Notes: generated by a model from the sequence alone, not told the origin. Positions 8,162 through 16,586 are shown, numbered from the stretch's first letter. The stretch is 64,000 nt of DNA from Methanobacterium aggregans (GCF_017874455.1 NZ_JAGGLN010000007.1:33369-97368), one strand, 5' to 3'. A program made the numbers and translations.

Positions 8162-9220
8162 TCAGGTTTCTTCTTCAATTACCCCGTTCTTTACAATTTC
8201 TTCCTTGGTTTCAAGTAGGATTCTTTTGAATTCTTTCCACTGATCTTCATCGAGATTTTTTTCAATGCTGAAATTGAATCCATCCCCTACTTTCACAAAA
8301 TCGTTTAATTCTAAGGTATCATCTAAGAATTTCTCGAAAATTTCCTCCCCACCTCTAACTTCATTGACTATGTTAAAATTGGTGGAAAATACATTTTGTC
8401 CGAAATTGTATCTATTTGAATAGCAGTGCAGTATCTTTACTTCAGCTTCTTCCAGAGGAACTGTTAAAAAGAATCCTGTTTTAGTCCATTTTTCTTTCAG
8501 ATCATTCACATCGGCAAAGCTGATCAGTTCCTGGTAAAACTCTACACCCGCAGTATCAAGGTTCTCGAAAAATGTTTCTTTCTCCAATGGAGGTTCAAAA
8601 AACATTATATCCCTTGATTGACCTACTAATCTGGGCACTATGGTCTTTGTTCCAGTTTGATCATCGGGGTATTGTTTAATTTCCACTCCAAGAACTTCTA
8701 TTGATTTCATATTGTTATTCAGAAACTCTATAATATTCTGCAAATTTCGTGGCATCCCATCTGAGACAACTATGAGCCTCATATTTTCTTCTTCTAAATT
8801 CTTTTTTACCTTCTCTAAAAATTCTTCTTCTGTTATCTCATTGTTTAAGAAGTCCTTTAAATCTACAGGACTGTATTTTCTTATATTTTCGCGAATTTCT
8901 TCCACTGTATGTGAGAATAGTTTAGAACCATAATCCAATAATTGGGCAACCACTAAACGGTGAATTTCATTATTATCGATCTTTTTAACTTCCACAATCG
9001 TTGGAATCCCGTCTTGATCCAATAAAAAGACATCCATGTTCTTAATCTCTCTACCCACAACGATCCATCTTCGAGGATTTTCACTATCAATTTGATCGCC
9101 GGGGATTAATTCAGGATGTTCTTTTATTAAACTTTGAAAGTCGTTTTCATTCCTATGCTGTTCCTCAGAAATTACCACAAGCTCATTATCATCTCTAATT
9201 TTGAAAATCTTCCCCTTCAT
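8162..9220 (-). CDS. PD-(D/E)XK nuclease-like protein (NucS/DUF91-like N-terminus)
   Basis: A 352-residue protein whose first 110 residues show a PD-(D/E)XK nuclease core. Visible residues are Glu-25 (EQHRNENDFQSLI), Asp-63 (MDVFLLD), Glu-77 and Lys-79 (TIVEVKK) and a RecB-type QxxxY motif (Gln-93, Tyr-97, in AQLLDYG). The layout is like NucS/DUF91-type proteins. The C-terminal 200 residues have no recognised domain. AAGGGGGAT within the upstream HAD gene is its binding site and the two genes are 1 bp apart, so they are translated from one message. A DNA-cleaving defence or repair role is plausible, not shown. Confidence 0.75.
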   Translation of the reverse strand: MKGKIFKIRDDNELVVISEEQHRNENDFQSLIKEHPELIPGDQIDSENPRRWIVVGREIKNMDVFLLDQDGIPTIVEVKKIDNNEIHRLVVAQLLDYGSKLFSHTVEEIRENIRKYSPVDLKDFLNNEITEEEFLEKVKKNLEEENMRLIVVSDGMPRNLQNIIEFLNNNMKSIEVLGVEIKQYPDDQTGTKTIVPRLVGQSRDIMFFEPPLEKETFFENLDTAGVEFYQELISFADVNDLKEKWTKTGFFLTVPLEEAEVKILHCYSNRYNFGQNVFSTNFNIVNEVRGGEEIFEKFLDDTLELNDFVKVGDGFNFSIEKNLDEDQWKEFKRILLETKEEIVKNGVIEEET

Positions 9221-9221
9221 A

Positions 9222-9710
9222 TTAATAATCCCCCTTACTTTCTATTTCTGCTAATTTTTCCCTTAAATCTTGTCCTTCATCATCGTATACTGATACAGAG
9301 GGGATGTTGTACTTTTCATACATGATCTTCGTCCTTGGATTACTTTCTATGGCAAGGTAACTTCTTTGCATCCCATGTTTGGGGAAGATATATTTTTTGA
9401 GCAATTTTTCCTTGGCAATAGGTGGTCTATCATTTTCCTCCTGGAAGTACATCTCATCAGGCATCCATCCATTTAATTTCCCATTTAAAGATTGAATAGT
9501 GACTTGTTTTTGATAATTTGGCCTTGCAGTTATGATTATGACATAATATTTCTTGATTAATCCAACAAGCCAATCACGATATTTTTCAGATTCTATCTTT
9601 TTTTGGTAAGGCCTTATGTATCTTATTTCAGAGGAATTACCCACTAAAGTGTAATTTAAATCTAAAAGGATGATATGATCATCGGGATTGGTTAAAACTT
9701 CAGAATTCAT
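9222..9710 (-). CDS. HAD-like protein with DxN motif I
   Basis: A 162-residue HAD-fold protein. Motif I reads LLDLNYTLV with Asp-17 and Thr-21, but the usual second aspartate is Asn-19. Motif II is IITARP (Thr-60), and NIPSVSVYDDEG near the C-terminus fits motif IV. The DLNYT form resembles small phage-encoded HAD proteins, possibly acting on nucleic acid ends or nucleotides; this is inference. GGTGGAGG precedes the ATG at 9710. It is the middle gene of a three-gene minus-strand unit, immediately before the nuclease-like gene. Confidence 0.7.
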   Translation of the reverse strand: MNSEVLTNPDDHIILLDLNYTLVGNSSEIRYIRPYQKKIESEKYRDWLVGLIKKYYVIIITARPNYQKQVTIQSLNGKLNGWMPDEMYFQEENDRPPIAKEKLLKKYIFPKHGMQRSYLAIESNPRTKIMYEKYNIPSVSVYDDEGQDLREKLAEIESKGDY

Positions 9711-9756
9711 TTTTCCTCCACCAAATCATGTTTTTTCATTAGATTTTATAAAAAAA

Positions 9757-10158
9757 TCATTTTTTAGTTTCTTTATCCAAACCTGCACTGAGGGCCATGT
9801 TTATTGTGAATTTATCGAATCCTTTCTCAAGCAGTGCTTCCACAACCGTACGGTTGCGCTCATCATGTTCCTCTTCCAGTCTTTTTGCTTCTGCAGGATC
9901 ATCACTATGTAAAAGCCATCCAGATAAAGCTGGAAGGCTCTCTTCTCTGCCATCATCGTAGATGCGTACATGTGAATCATCTGTCATCCTGTGGGCTGCG
10001 TAGTAATCCAAATATTCACCGTTTTCATCTTTTCCAAAGCAGTACTGTATCAGCCAGCCAGCTTGTTGAATGTATCCGCTGCTTCTGTTTTCTAGGTCTT
10101 CTTCAGGTAAAGTGATGTTCCAGTGGGCAAAATGTTTCGCAAAGGTATCTGCAATCAA
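9757..10158 (-). CDS. Conserved protein of unknown function
   Basis: A 133-residue soluble, acidic protein. The central part (GWLIQYCFGKDENGEYLDYYAAHRMTDD in the region of residues 34-62, and HVRIYDDGREESLP) has the look of a family found widely in bacteria and some archaea with no known role. The start is probably TTG at 10158, with GAGATGATGAT just upstream; no ATG or GTG fits. It is first in the unit with the HAD and nuclease-like genes, 46 bp before the HAD gene, and the 81-bp repeat copy 2 lies 88 bp upstream as likely promoter. Confidence 0.65.
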   Translation of the reverse strand: MIADTFAKHFAHWNITLPEEDLENRSSGYIQQAGWLIQYCFGKDENGEYLDYYAAHRMTDDSHVRIYDDGREESLPALSGWLLHSDDPAEAKRLEEEHDERNRTVVEALLEKGFDKFTINMALSAGLDKETKK

Positions 10159-10245
10159 TTTATCATCATCTCACGTTAATTTTCCTACTCCAAGGGGATT
10201 AGAGTTCTTCAAATCTTCAATAATAAAAGGTTTCAGTTAAAGCAT

Positions 10246-10326
10246 ATTTATAAATTATCATTTTTGTTTTTCAAAGTCATAATCAAGGTTAGAGAGCTTC
10301 AGAAACCCAATTAATATTAATAATAT
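10246..10326 (-). repeat. 81-bp direct repeat, copy 2 (upstream of three-gene module)
   Basis: Near-identical (80/81) to 8015-8095. On the minus strand it lies upstream of the TTG start at 10158 and carries the same TATA-like end at about 10246-10255. This makes it a candidate promoter for the module. It sits within the 330-bp gap 10159-10489, which otherwise shows only AT-rich sequence and the promoter region of the plus-strand EEP gene. Confidence 0.85.
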
Positions 10327-10489
10327 GGAAAGAAGTAATAATTATTCCTTTTGTCCATCATTGTCTCGTTGAGTCATAATCTATTCTGGAATGGAACATT
10401 CCTATTTCATTACTATTTAGTGTTTAGATGAACGTATACAACCCTTCTAATGGAATAATTTATTTAGTCGAAATTTATTAAAGAGCAAT

Positions 10490-11182
10490 ATGAAATTAGT
10501 AAGTTTAAATCTACGTTTCGGTGGTCAAAAAAGAACTGATTCCATCATGGATTATTTAATTGATCAGAATGCTGATTTTTTGGTGTTGGGTGAGTACCAG
10601 GACAATAAAAACGGACAGAAGATAAAGGAAACCCTCAAAAAGGAAGGTTACTCTTACGAAATTAGTGAAGATGATCTCCTGGGAGTTCTAGTGGCATCAA
10701 AACATCCCTTTTCTCTAATTAAAAGGGAAAGCAGATTGCTGGGAATTGAACTTTCAGATTACAATCTAAGGGTTTTAGGTGTTTATGTGCCCACCGCAAG
10801 TAAAGATAAAAAATTCAAAGATGCAGTTTGGCAGAAAATTCTTCAATTTGCTCAAGAAAATAAAGATATTCCTTGTATAATCACCGGTGATTTTAACAGT
10901 TGCACCAAAGAAGATTCAATGAATAGAACCCACTACAATGCAGCCGAATTAGAAAAACTGCTGAATATTGGCTGGATTGACTCTTGGACCCAATACAAAA
11001 ATGATGACTCTGAAGGTTATACTTGGTATAGCAATATTGGAAATGGATTCAGATTTGATTATGCTTTCTTATCCCCCAAATTAGCAAAAGAACTTGAAAT
11101 AGCGAATGTTAATCCTGATTCTAAAAAGAGAGAAGAGAAAATGAGTGATCATTCACCTTTGATAATGGAATATTCATTATGA
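10490..11182 (+). CDS. Endonuclease/exonuclease/phosphatase (EEP) family protein
   Basis: A 230-residue Mg-dependent phosphoesterase of the DNase I/exonuclease III fold. Metal and catalytic motifs are visible: SLNLRF (Asn-7), VLGEYQ (Glu-35), ITGDFNSC (Asp-134, Asn-136) and the C-terminal SDHSPLIM (Asp-220, His-221). The substrate may be DNA, RNA or an inositol-type phosphate; nothing in the sequence decides. The ribosome binding site is weak. The gene runs opposite to the nuclease/HAD module and is separated from it by the 81-bp repeat, so it may or may not belong to the same accessory insertion. Confidence 0.85.
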   Translation: MKLVSLNLRFGGQKRTDSIMDYLIDQNADFLVLGEYQDNKNGQKIKETLKKEGYSYEISEDDLLGVLVASKHPFSLIKRESRLLGIELSDYNLRVLGVYVPTASKDKKFKDAVWQKILQFAQENKDIPCIITGDFNSCTKEDSMNRTHYNAAELEKLLNIGWIDSWTQYKNDDSEGYTWYSNIGNGFRFDYAFLSPKLAKELEIANVNPDSKKREEKMSDHSPLIMEYSL

Positions 11183-11385
11183 AAGTTTATGATATCCGAT
11201 ATTTCTTTTAAAGATAGTTATATCAAATATTCTCTTCTTCAAAACTTTTTTAAATATATTCCATTCCCCTTATCCAATTTTATTTCTAAATTGAACACGA
11301 ATCCGTTGTTTACATTTTTAAAGTCCTTTAATTCAAAGGTTTTTCTACTCCCGAAAAATGATCCGCCAAGAGAAGTTCAAAGAAC

Positions 11386-12183
11386 TCAGATCCCCAGATC
11401 CCTCCTCTCAAAGACCAGAATACCCACAAATAAAAACAGCCCAGAAACAACCAGAAGAATAACCATATCCCAGGGTTCCAGGCCGTTGATTATGGGATTG
11501 TTCCCTATGTAGTAGTAAAATGCTGAAAGTTCCCTGTAGGGTTCGAGTTCATCCACAACAGGTGCAAGGGCGTTGAGCATGTAGGCTGCAACACCCACCG
11601 CCCCTGTGATTCCCATGCTCAGCTCATTTTTACCTGTGGCTGCACTCAGTGCTGTTGCAAGTGCCCCAAAGAAGATTCCAAGAACCATAAGGCTGATGGA
11701 AACATCAAGCAAGTTCCAGGCACTTACATCCATGTCAACCATCCATGCCCCCACCACGAGACTTGAAAGGACTGCAAGTCCCAGAACTGCGTTAAGCACT
11801 GTTATGGAAGCGAACTTTTCAATTACAAACCTCCACCTTGGCACAGGGTTTGAGAGGATGAGATCCAGTGTTCCCCTCCTCTCCTCCCTTGCAATGCTCT
11901 CACTTCCAAGTAGGAGGTTGAATCCCAGGAAAACAAAGGGCAGAAGCAGGAAGAAGAGCTGGCTGTTCAGGTATCCTTCCGGGCTTGTGAAGCTTGTGAT
12001 GTTACCTGCAAAGAGGTTCAGGAGTGCAGGCGGCATTTCCTGAAGTATCTGGTTGTACTCCGGGACACTGCTCACACTGGGATAGAAAAGAACAACAACC
12101 AGGTTAAGGAGTACAACCCCTATGCTCCACCAGAGTATGGTGTACTTCTTGTCCCCCAGTGTTTTAACTGTGATGTTAATCAT
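11386..12183 (-). CDS. ABC-2 type transporter permease
   Basis: A 265-residue ABC-2 permease with six hydrophobic helices and the loop SIAREERRGTLDLILSNPVPR (about residues 95-116), typical of exporters that work with a soluble ATPase. The start at 12183 is chosen because GGTGATGG precedes it; in-frame GTG/ATG codons up to 12195 are possible. It overlaps the stop of the ATPase gene by 8 bp, so the two are translationally coupled. The substrate is unknown; such pairs under PadR control often export toxic compounds or lipids. Confidence 0.88.
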   Translation of the reverse strand: MINITVKTLGDKKYTILWWSIGVVLLNLVVVLFYPSVSSVPEYNQILQEMPPALLNLFAGNITSFTSPEGYLNSQLFFLLLPFVFLGFNLLLGSESIAREERRGTLDLILSNPVPRWRFVIEKFASITVLNAVLGLAVLSSLVVGAWMVDMDVSAWNLLDVSISLMVLGIFFGALATALSAATGKNELSMGITGAVGVAAYMLNALAPVVDELEPYRELSAFYYYIGNNPIINGLEPWDMVILLVVSGLFLFVGILVFERRDLGI

Positions 12184-13074
12184 GACCATCACCACTGTAG
12201 TAGGTCAGAAATACCTCCTCAAGGCTGGGTTCGTGGGATAGGATGTTCAGTACCTCGAACTTTGAAATCCTTTTGATGAGGGGATCCATGCTGCCTGAAA
12301 CACTGCACTCAAGGATCTTACCCTGAACCTGCACATCATATATTCCAGGAACACCCTCAAATGCTTCTGGAGTGAGATCCTCAGCGAAGTGGATCTCAAG
12401 GTGCCGCAGCCGTCTTTCCTTCAGGTCAACGATCTTCTCAACTGCCACCATCTTTCCCTTACGGATTATTCCGACCCTGTCGCAGATCCTCTCAACCTCG
12501 GGCATTATATGGGATGATAGGAACACTGTTCTGCCATCCCTTTTAACCTCACGGACCATCTTGTAGAACTCCTGCTGTACAAGTGGGTCCAAACCCATTG
12601 TGGGTTCGTCAAGGATAAGAAGCTCTGGCTGGTGCATGAAGGCATGTATAAGACCTATCTTCTGTTTGTTCCCATGGGACATTGACCCCATCCCTTTGGA
12701 GAGGTCTGATTTGAGTCTCGATGCAAGTTCTCCAATGAATTCCCAGTCAGCACCGCCCCTGAAACTGGCCATGTACCCTAAAAACTCCCTGCCTGTGAGG
12801 TGGCTGTAGATTGAAAGCTCACCTGGAAGGTAACCAATCTTCTCCCTGATTTTAAGACCCTCACCATGTGAATCCATGCCAAATATCTCAGCATTACCAC
12901 TGGTTGGTCTTATGAAATCTAAAAACAGTCTTATGGTTGTGGTTTTACCTGCACCGTTGGGTCCAAGGTAGCCGAAGACTTCACCCTCAAAGACTTCCAG
13001 GTTGAGGTCCAAAACTCCGGGATCCTTTTTGTAGAACTTCGTGAGGTTTTTGTGCTTATTACACTTGGAGACAT
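12176..13074 (-). CDS. ABC transporter ATP-binding protein, apparent frameshift near start
   Basis: The ATPase partner of the adjoining permease. Walker A (GPNGAGKTT), signature MSHGNKQK, Walker B (LLILDEPTMGLDP) and the switch SSHIMPEV are all present. The natural start is the ATG at 13074 with GGAGGG before it. From there the frame reads MSPSVISTK and then goes out of phase at a run of five A residues (minus strand, 13047-13051). One extra A would restore the expected NLTKFYKKDPGVLDLNLEV. Without it, translation would have to start at the TTG at 13012 and the first beta-strand would be lost. It may be a true mutation, slippage-tolerant, or a sequencing error. Confidence 0.8.
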
Positions 13075-13120
13075 GAACCCTCCAATATTTTAGACAGCAG
13101 AAAATACAGGTCTGTTATGA

Positions 13121-13594
13121 TTAATTACCCTTATAAGCATCCTTCAAAGTTTTTATGTCCAGCTTCATCATCTGCATCATGGCAGCCATCACTCTTTGAG
13201 ATTTTAGAGGATCTTCATCACTGAGCATTTCAGTCAATATTACAGGTACCACTTGCCATGAAACTCCATATCTATCTTTTATCCATCCAGGTCCCTGTTC
13301 ATCTCCCCCTTCAGATAGTTTATCCCAGTAATAATCTACTTCTTCCTGATTTTCGCAGTTTATAACAAAAGATATGGCTTCCGAAAAAGTGAATTGCGGC
13401 CCACCATTAAGTGCTACAAATTCCTGTCCTCCAATCATGAAATTTACAGTCATGACTGTCCCTTCGGGCCCGGGTCCTTCCTTTCCATATTTAGCAACAC
13501 TTAATATTTTTGAGTCTTCAAATACAGAAGTGTAAAAGTTTATAGCCTCTTCTGCTTGGTTATCAAACCACAAGAACGGAGTTATTTTTTGCAT
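13121..13594 (-). CDS. VOC family protein (PhnB / 3-demethylubiquinone methyltransferase-like)
   Basis: A 157-residue protein of the PhnB-type vicinal oxygen chelate fold (MQKITPFLWFDNQAEEAINFY at the start, GWIKDRYGVSWQVVP at about residues 102-116). Members of this subgroup are usually annotated after a methyltransferase but have no proven activity. The start has GGGGGAG 8 nt upstream. It lies between the flavodoxin gene (31-bp gap) and the ABC ATPase, all on the minus strand. Confidence 0.85.
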   Translation of the reverse strand: MQKITPFLWFDNQAEEAINFYTSVFEDSKILSVAKYGKEGPGPEGTVMTVNFMIGGQEFVALNGGPQFTFSEAISFVINCENQEEVDYYWDKLSEGGDEQGPGWIKDRYGVSWQVVPVILTEMLSDEDPLKSQRVMAAMMQMMKLDIKTLKDAYKGN

Positions 13595-13624
13595 ATAAAA
13601 TCTCCCCCTAATCTAATCTTAACA

Positions 13625-14113
13625 TTAAATGTAAATACTCAAATTATATTTTTGTGATCTGATCATTTTCACAGCAAACTCTTCAGAATTTTTGAGGTCT
13701 TTGACATTGGGCCTGCCCTTATTCATCCCCCCAAAGAGCCTGAGAAAGCTATTGGTGTTAAAACCTTTACATTGGAATTCATCAACAATTGTGTAACCTT
13801 TTGATTCAAGTTTTTCCCTAAGCATAGAGTGATCCTTGTAAGCTTTGGATTTTCCTGTCATTCCTGCAGTTGAGAAAATGAATACATTCTTATTATTCAC
13901 TCTTGGTAGCTCATCTGCAAGTTTAAGTAGAGATTCATCATGTTTTGCACTATAAATTCCTGAACCAAAACCTATTAAATCGTATTCTCGAAGTTCGTCT
14001 GGTTTAATTTCCTGTGGAGTTTTTATTTCTGCATCAAGAACTTTAGCGAAGACTTTAGCTATCTTCTCAGTATTATGATGATGATACGAATACAAAACCA
14101 AAAGAGTTTTCAT
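13625..14113 (-). CDS. Flavodoxin family protein
   Basis: A 162-residue flavodoxin-like protein. The FMN phosphate loop is YSYHHHNTEKIAKVF (about residues 8-22), followed by IGFGSGIYSAKH and IFSTAGMTGKS, both FMN-contacting loops. It should act as a soluble electron carrier or NAD(P)H:quinone reductase-like protein. GGGATGTGAG precedes the ATG at 14113. It is in line with the VOC and ABC genes and the flavodoxin/ferredoxin protein EFR1 lies 0.8 kb upstream, which hints at a redox theme. Confidence 0.88.
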   Translation of the reverse strand: MKTLLVLYSYHHHNTEKIAKVFAKVLDAEIKTPQEIKPDELREYDLIGFGSGIYSAKHDESLLKLADELPRVNNKNVFIFSTAGMTGKSKAYKDHSMLREKLESKGYTIVDEFQCKGFNTNSFLRLFGGMNKGRPNVKDLKNSEEFAVKMIRSQKYNLSIYI

Positions 14114-14217
14114 TAACTCACATCCCAGATCTTTACATTCTCAAGCAAATAATTCTTACCATTAAGAGTATAAATTAGACATCAAGCATTAAAAATAAAA
14201 AAAAGTGGTTAATATCT

Positions 14218-14730
14218 CTAGATGATAGTTAGAGATTGGAGTATGGTGTTGTAAGCATCTGCTGTATCGTTTAAAGCTGCTGTAGGGGTTACGTATTCAA
14301 TGGTGTAGTAGAAGTCCGATGTTTTGATTATGGTTATCTTCTTGGACACCTGCGGACCGAAGTTTGCAAGTTGAGAGGCTTTGAATCCAGCTACATCCAC
14401 TGTGGAAATACTTGAGTTGGTTGTGTTGCCTGTGAGTGCAGAGGCACTTGGTAACTGGAGAACTCCTTCTGTTCGCTTCTGCATCTGAAGTACTATGTAG
14501 GCTGTTTGGGTTGTGTTGTCTGCTGCAACTTCCTTGGTCAACGTTACCTCAGAGTATATGTCTGTGTTGTTGAAGTTTCCAACTGTATGGTCCTGGCTCC
14601 ATGAGCTGGGGTACTGGAATGATACGTTTCCTGTCTTGAAGGTATTGTCCCCTGAGAATACAAAAACAAGAACAATCCCTAGAAGGATCAGAACAATTAA
14701 AATTGGTACGAGTAAACGTTCTTTTTCCAT
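14218..14730 (-). CDS. Membrane-anchored PsbP-related extracellular protein
   Basis: A 170-residue protein with an N-terminal hydrophobic anchor (residues 7-26, VPILIVLILLGIVLVFVFSG) and an extracellular domain of the PsbP/DUF1795-like type (FKTGNVSFQYPSSWSQ, then TVDVAGFKASQLANF). Such proteins are common at methanogen surfaces; the function is unknown. AAAGGTGATG precedes the start. It uses TAG as stop, which is relevant to the in-frame TAG at 17852. It lies between the flavodoxin and EFR1 genes. Confidence 0.75.
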   Translation of the reverse strand: MEKERLLVPILIVLILLGIVLVFVFSGDNTFKTGNVSFQYPSSWSQDHTVGNFNNTDIYSEVTLTKEVAADNTTQTAYIVLQMQKRTEGVLQLPSASALTGNTTNSSISTVDVAGFKASQLANFGPQVSKKITIIKTSDFYYTIEYVTPTAALNDTADAYNTILQSLTII

Positions 14731-14886
14731 TTCATCACCTTTAATATGGTTTTACTTTTATAAGTGGAGGATATATATTTTTTTCTAAAAAGTTACCATT
14801 CAATTTTATGGCTTTCTGAAGATCAACGGAGTGAAGGGGCTGTTTTGCAATATTTTGATTCAAGGCATTCACAGGATACCATATCC

Positions 14887-15669
14887 TCATTTAAGCATTT
14901 CACCATGGTTCATGGCAGAATATGTTTTACCCCTGTAGTTCATGATGCAGGGAATTGCTCCCAGTGGACAGAATGAAACACAACGCATACAGTACTGGCA
15001 GTTATCCCCAGCAACTGGATGTTCTTCCATTTTTATGTTTCCAACTGGGCATAGATCTGCACATGTCCCACATACATTGCACAGGGACCTTTCAACCCTG
15101 AACTTGAGGTACCTCTGGTGGGGTCCCCAGGCTGCAAGCTTCAAACCACCCATTGAAACTGTTTTCATCACATCAGAAAACACAGGGACACGTCCCCATC
15201 TGGCTCTTCCTTCCACCAGTGCATGGGCATATTCTTCAGCCTTCATGAGTCCCCTTTGAACCTTGGTCTTGCAGGTTTCACTGTCCTGGATGTAGAATAT
15301 ATTCAGGGGCATCACTATCTCACAGGCCCCAATTGTTTTGTAGCCCTTCTTCTCAAGGATCTTCCTCAACGGCCCAACAATTCCACCGGAATATCCTCCA
15401 AGTGTGTCCACCATGAATATTTCAGTTCCATGGGCTTCTGGAAGTCCATTTATGAAGTCCCATACGAAGCTGTAGGTCGAAAGTATTGCAACTGGAAATC
15501 CTATACCTATGGTGTGGCTCAAATCCACATCTCCTGTTTCGGAGTCTTCTATTTTCTGCAGTGTGGTCTTCACCCCAATGTCCCTGAAAACTTCCATCAT
15601 CTTCTCAGCAACAAGTCTTGTGTTTCCTGTGCCTGAGAAGTAGTACATATCAATGTTTTCCATGCTCAT
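14887..15669 (-). CDS. EFR1 family flavodoxin-ferredoxin fusion
   Basis: A 260-residue EFR1-type protein. The first 170 residues form a flavodoxin-like domain (YYFSGTGNTRLVAEKM, GIGFPVAILSTYSF). The C-terminus carries two 4Fe-4S clusters (CNVCGTCADLCP and CQYCMRCVSFCP). It probably moves electrons between ferredoxin and an unknown acceptor. GGTGAATAAA precedes the ATG at 15669; an earlier GTG at 15681 overlaps that site and is less likely. It is the first gene downstream of PadR (97-bp gap), so PadR is its likely regulator. Confidence 0.88.
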   Translation of the reverse strand: MSMENIDMYYFSGTGNTRLVAEKMMEVFRDIGVKTTLQKIEDSETGDVDLSHTIGIGFPVAILSTYSFVWDFINGLPEAHGTEIFMVDTLGGYSGGIVGPLRKILEKKGYKTIGACEIVMPLNIFYIQDSETCKTKVQRGLMKAEEYAHALVEGRARWGRVPVFSDVMKTVSMGGLKLAAWGPHQRYLKFRVERSLCNVCGTCADLCPVGNIKMEEHPVAGDNCQYCMRCVSFCPLGAIPCIMNYRGKTYSAMNHGEMLK

Positions 15670-15766
15670 TTTATTCACCAAAATGTTTTATAGCCAATTT
15701 TTCATTACCAGTAGTTTTTTTTGTTGAAATATCCTTGATTTTTGCCTGAAAATGGTCAAATTATCA

Positions 15767-16312
15767 TTAAAATCCATTTTTATGATTCAAAAGCTTAAGG
15801 GCCTCATCAGACCATTTTATCTGTGATTTATAGGATTTTATTCCAAATGATGTGATTAGGAGGAAGTAAAGGTTGTCCTCATTTTTATCAAGGTTTTTCT
15901 GGAGTTCTTCCATGGTTTTTTCCAGTCTTTCTCTATCCTCAACCCTTTTTTCCCGGAACCTCTGGATCTTTTCCATGTTCTCATCCCTGGAGAGTTTGGC
16001 TCCGAAGAATATTTTGAGGAGTATCTCGTACTCTCCTGCCTCATCCTTCTGGAGCCAGTTGATAAATTCCTGTTTTCCCCTGTCTGTTATGGTGTACTGG
16101 TTGCGTCTTGGACCTTTGTCTGGTTTGAATTCCCTTTTAACTGCAAGGCCTTCTGCCTCGATCTTCCTGAGTGTTGGGTATATCTGGCCGTAGCTGATGT
16201 TCCAGAAGTTTGAGATGGATGATTCAACCCATTTTTTAATTCCATAACCAGATAATGGTTGTATTGATAGTAATCCCAGGATTATGTACTTTGCAATGTT
16301 TTCTCTGGGCAT
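15767..16312 (-). CDS. PadR family transcriptional regulator
   Basis: A 181-residue regulator. The N-terminal winged helix is clear (YIILGLLSIQPLSGYGIKKW, ISYGQIYPTLRKIEAEGLAV, then the wing NQYTITDRGKQEFINWL). The C-terminal half is a coiled-coil dimerisation region rich in Lys/Glu (about residues 115-155). GGAGG lies 8 nt before the ATG at 16312. Two abutting palindromes immediately upstream are its probable operator. PadR proteins often control ABC exporters; here the downstream minus-strand genes include EFR1, a surface protein, a flavodoxin and an ABC-2 pair. Confidence 0.9.
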   Translation of the reverse strand: MPRENIAKYIILGLLSIQPLSGYGIKKWVESSISNFWNISYGQIYPTLRKIEAEGLAVKREFKPDKGPRRNQYTITDRGKQEFINWLQKDEAGEYEILLKIFFGAKLSRDENMEKIQRFREKRVEDRERLEKTMEELQKNLDKNEDNLYFLLITSFGIKSYKSQIKWSDEALKLLNHKNGF

Positions 16313-16332
16313 TTTGAACCTCCACATAACGA

Positions 16333-16362
16333 ATATCAAAGAGATATATATCAAAAAGATAT
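16333..16362. promoter_or_regulatory. Twin-palindrome operator upstream of padR
   Basis: Two 15-bp palindromes abut exactly: ATATC-AAAGA-GATAT (16333-16347) and ATATC-AAAAA-GATAT (16348-16362). The 5-base arms are perfect in both. They start 21 bp before the PadR start codon, in the region where its TATA box and transcript start should lie. Binding of two PadR dimers side by side, repressing its own operon, is the obvious reading. Confidence 0.7.
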
Positions 16363-16529
16363 ACTTAAGTTTTGTGAAAAATGTTGGTAAGGATATGAAT
16401 ATGGAAAAATAGAATTCAATCAATGCAGAAGGGAACTTTTAAAAATTAGATTACTTTTAGAAATTACTTTAATTGCAGATGAGCTTATTGGAAATATTCT
16501 AACATGGTTAAAAAGAGTGGGAGTTCAGG

Positions 16530-16567
16530 CTTTCACTAAGTTTTAAGCCTTTCACAAAGTTTTAAGC
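16530..16567. repeat. 19-bp tandem repeat between padR and the DUF2098 gene
   Basis: Two adjoining 19-base units, CTTTCACTAAGTTTTAAGC and CTTTCACAAAGTTTTAAGC, agree at 18 of 19 positions. They lie 20 bp past the DUF2098 stop and about 220 bp upstream of padR, both on the minus strand. This could be a second regulator site or part of a terminator region; no stem is formed within a unit. Confidence 0.55.
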
Positions 16568-16586
16568 ATTATCCATGATCTGGAAT

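Noticed and set aside
8015..10326. Insertion sequence or integrated element with att sites
   Set aside because: There is no transposase or integrase gene, and the repeats are direct, promoter-like and not at a tRNA end. Duplication by recombination fits better.
11189..11512. Plus-strand 107-codon frame after the EEP gene
   Set aside because: Half of it is antisense to the ABC permease, and composition and start context do not support a gene.
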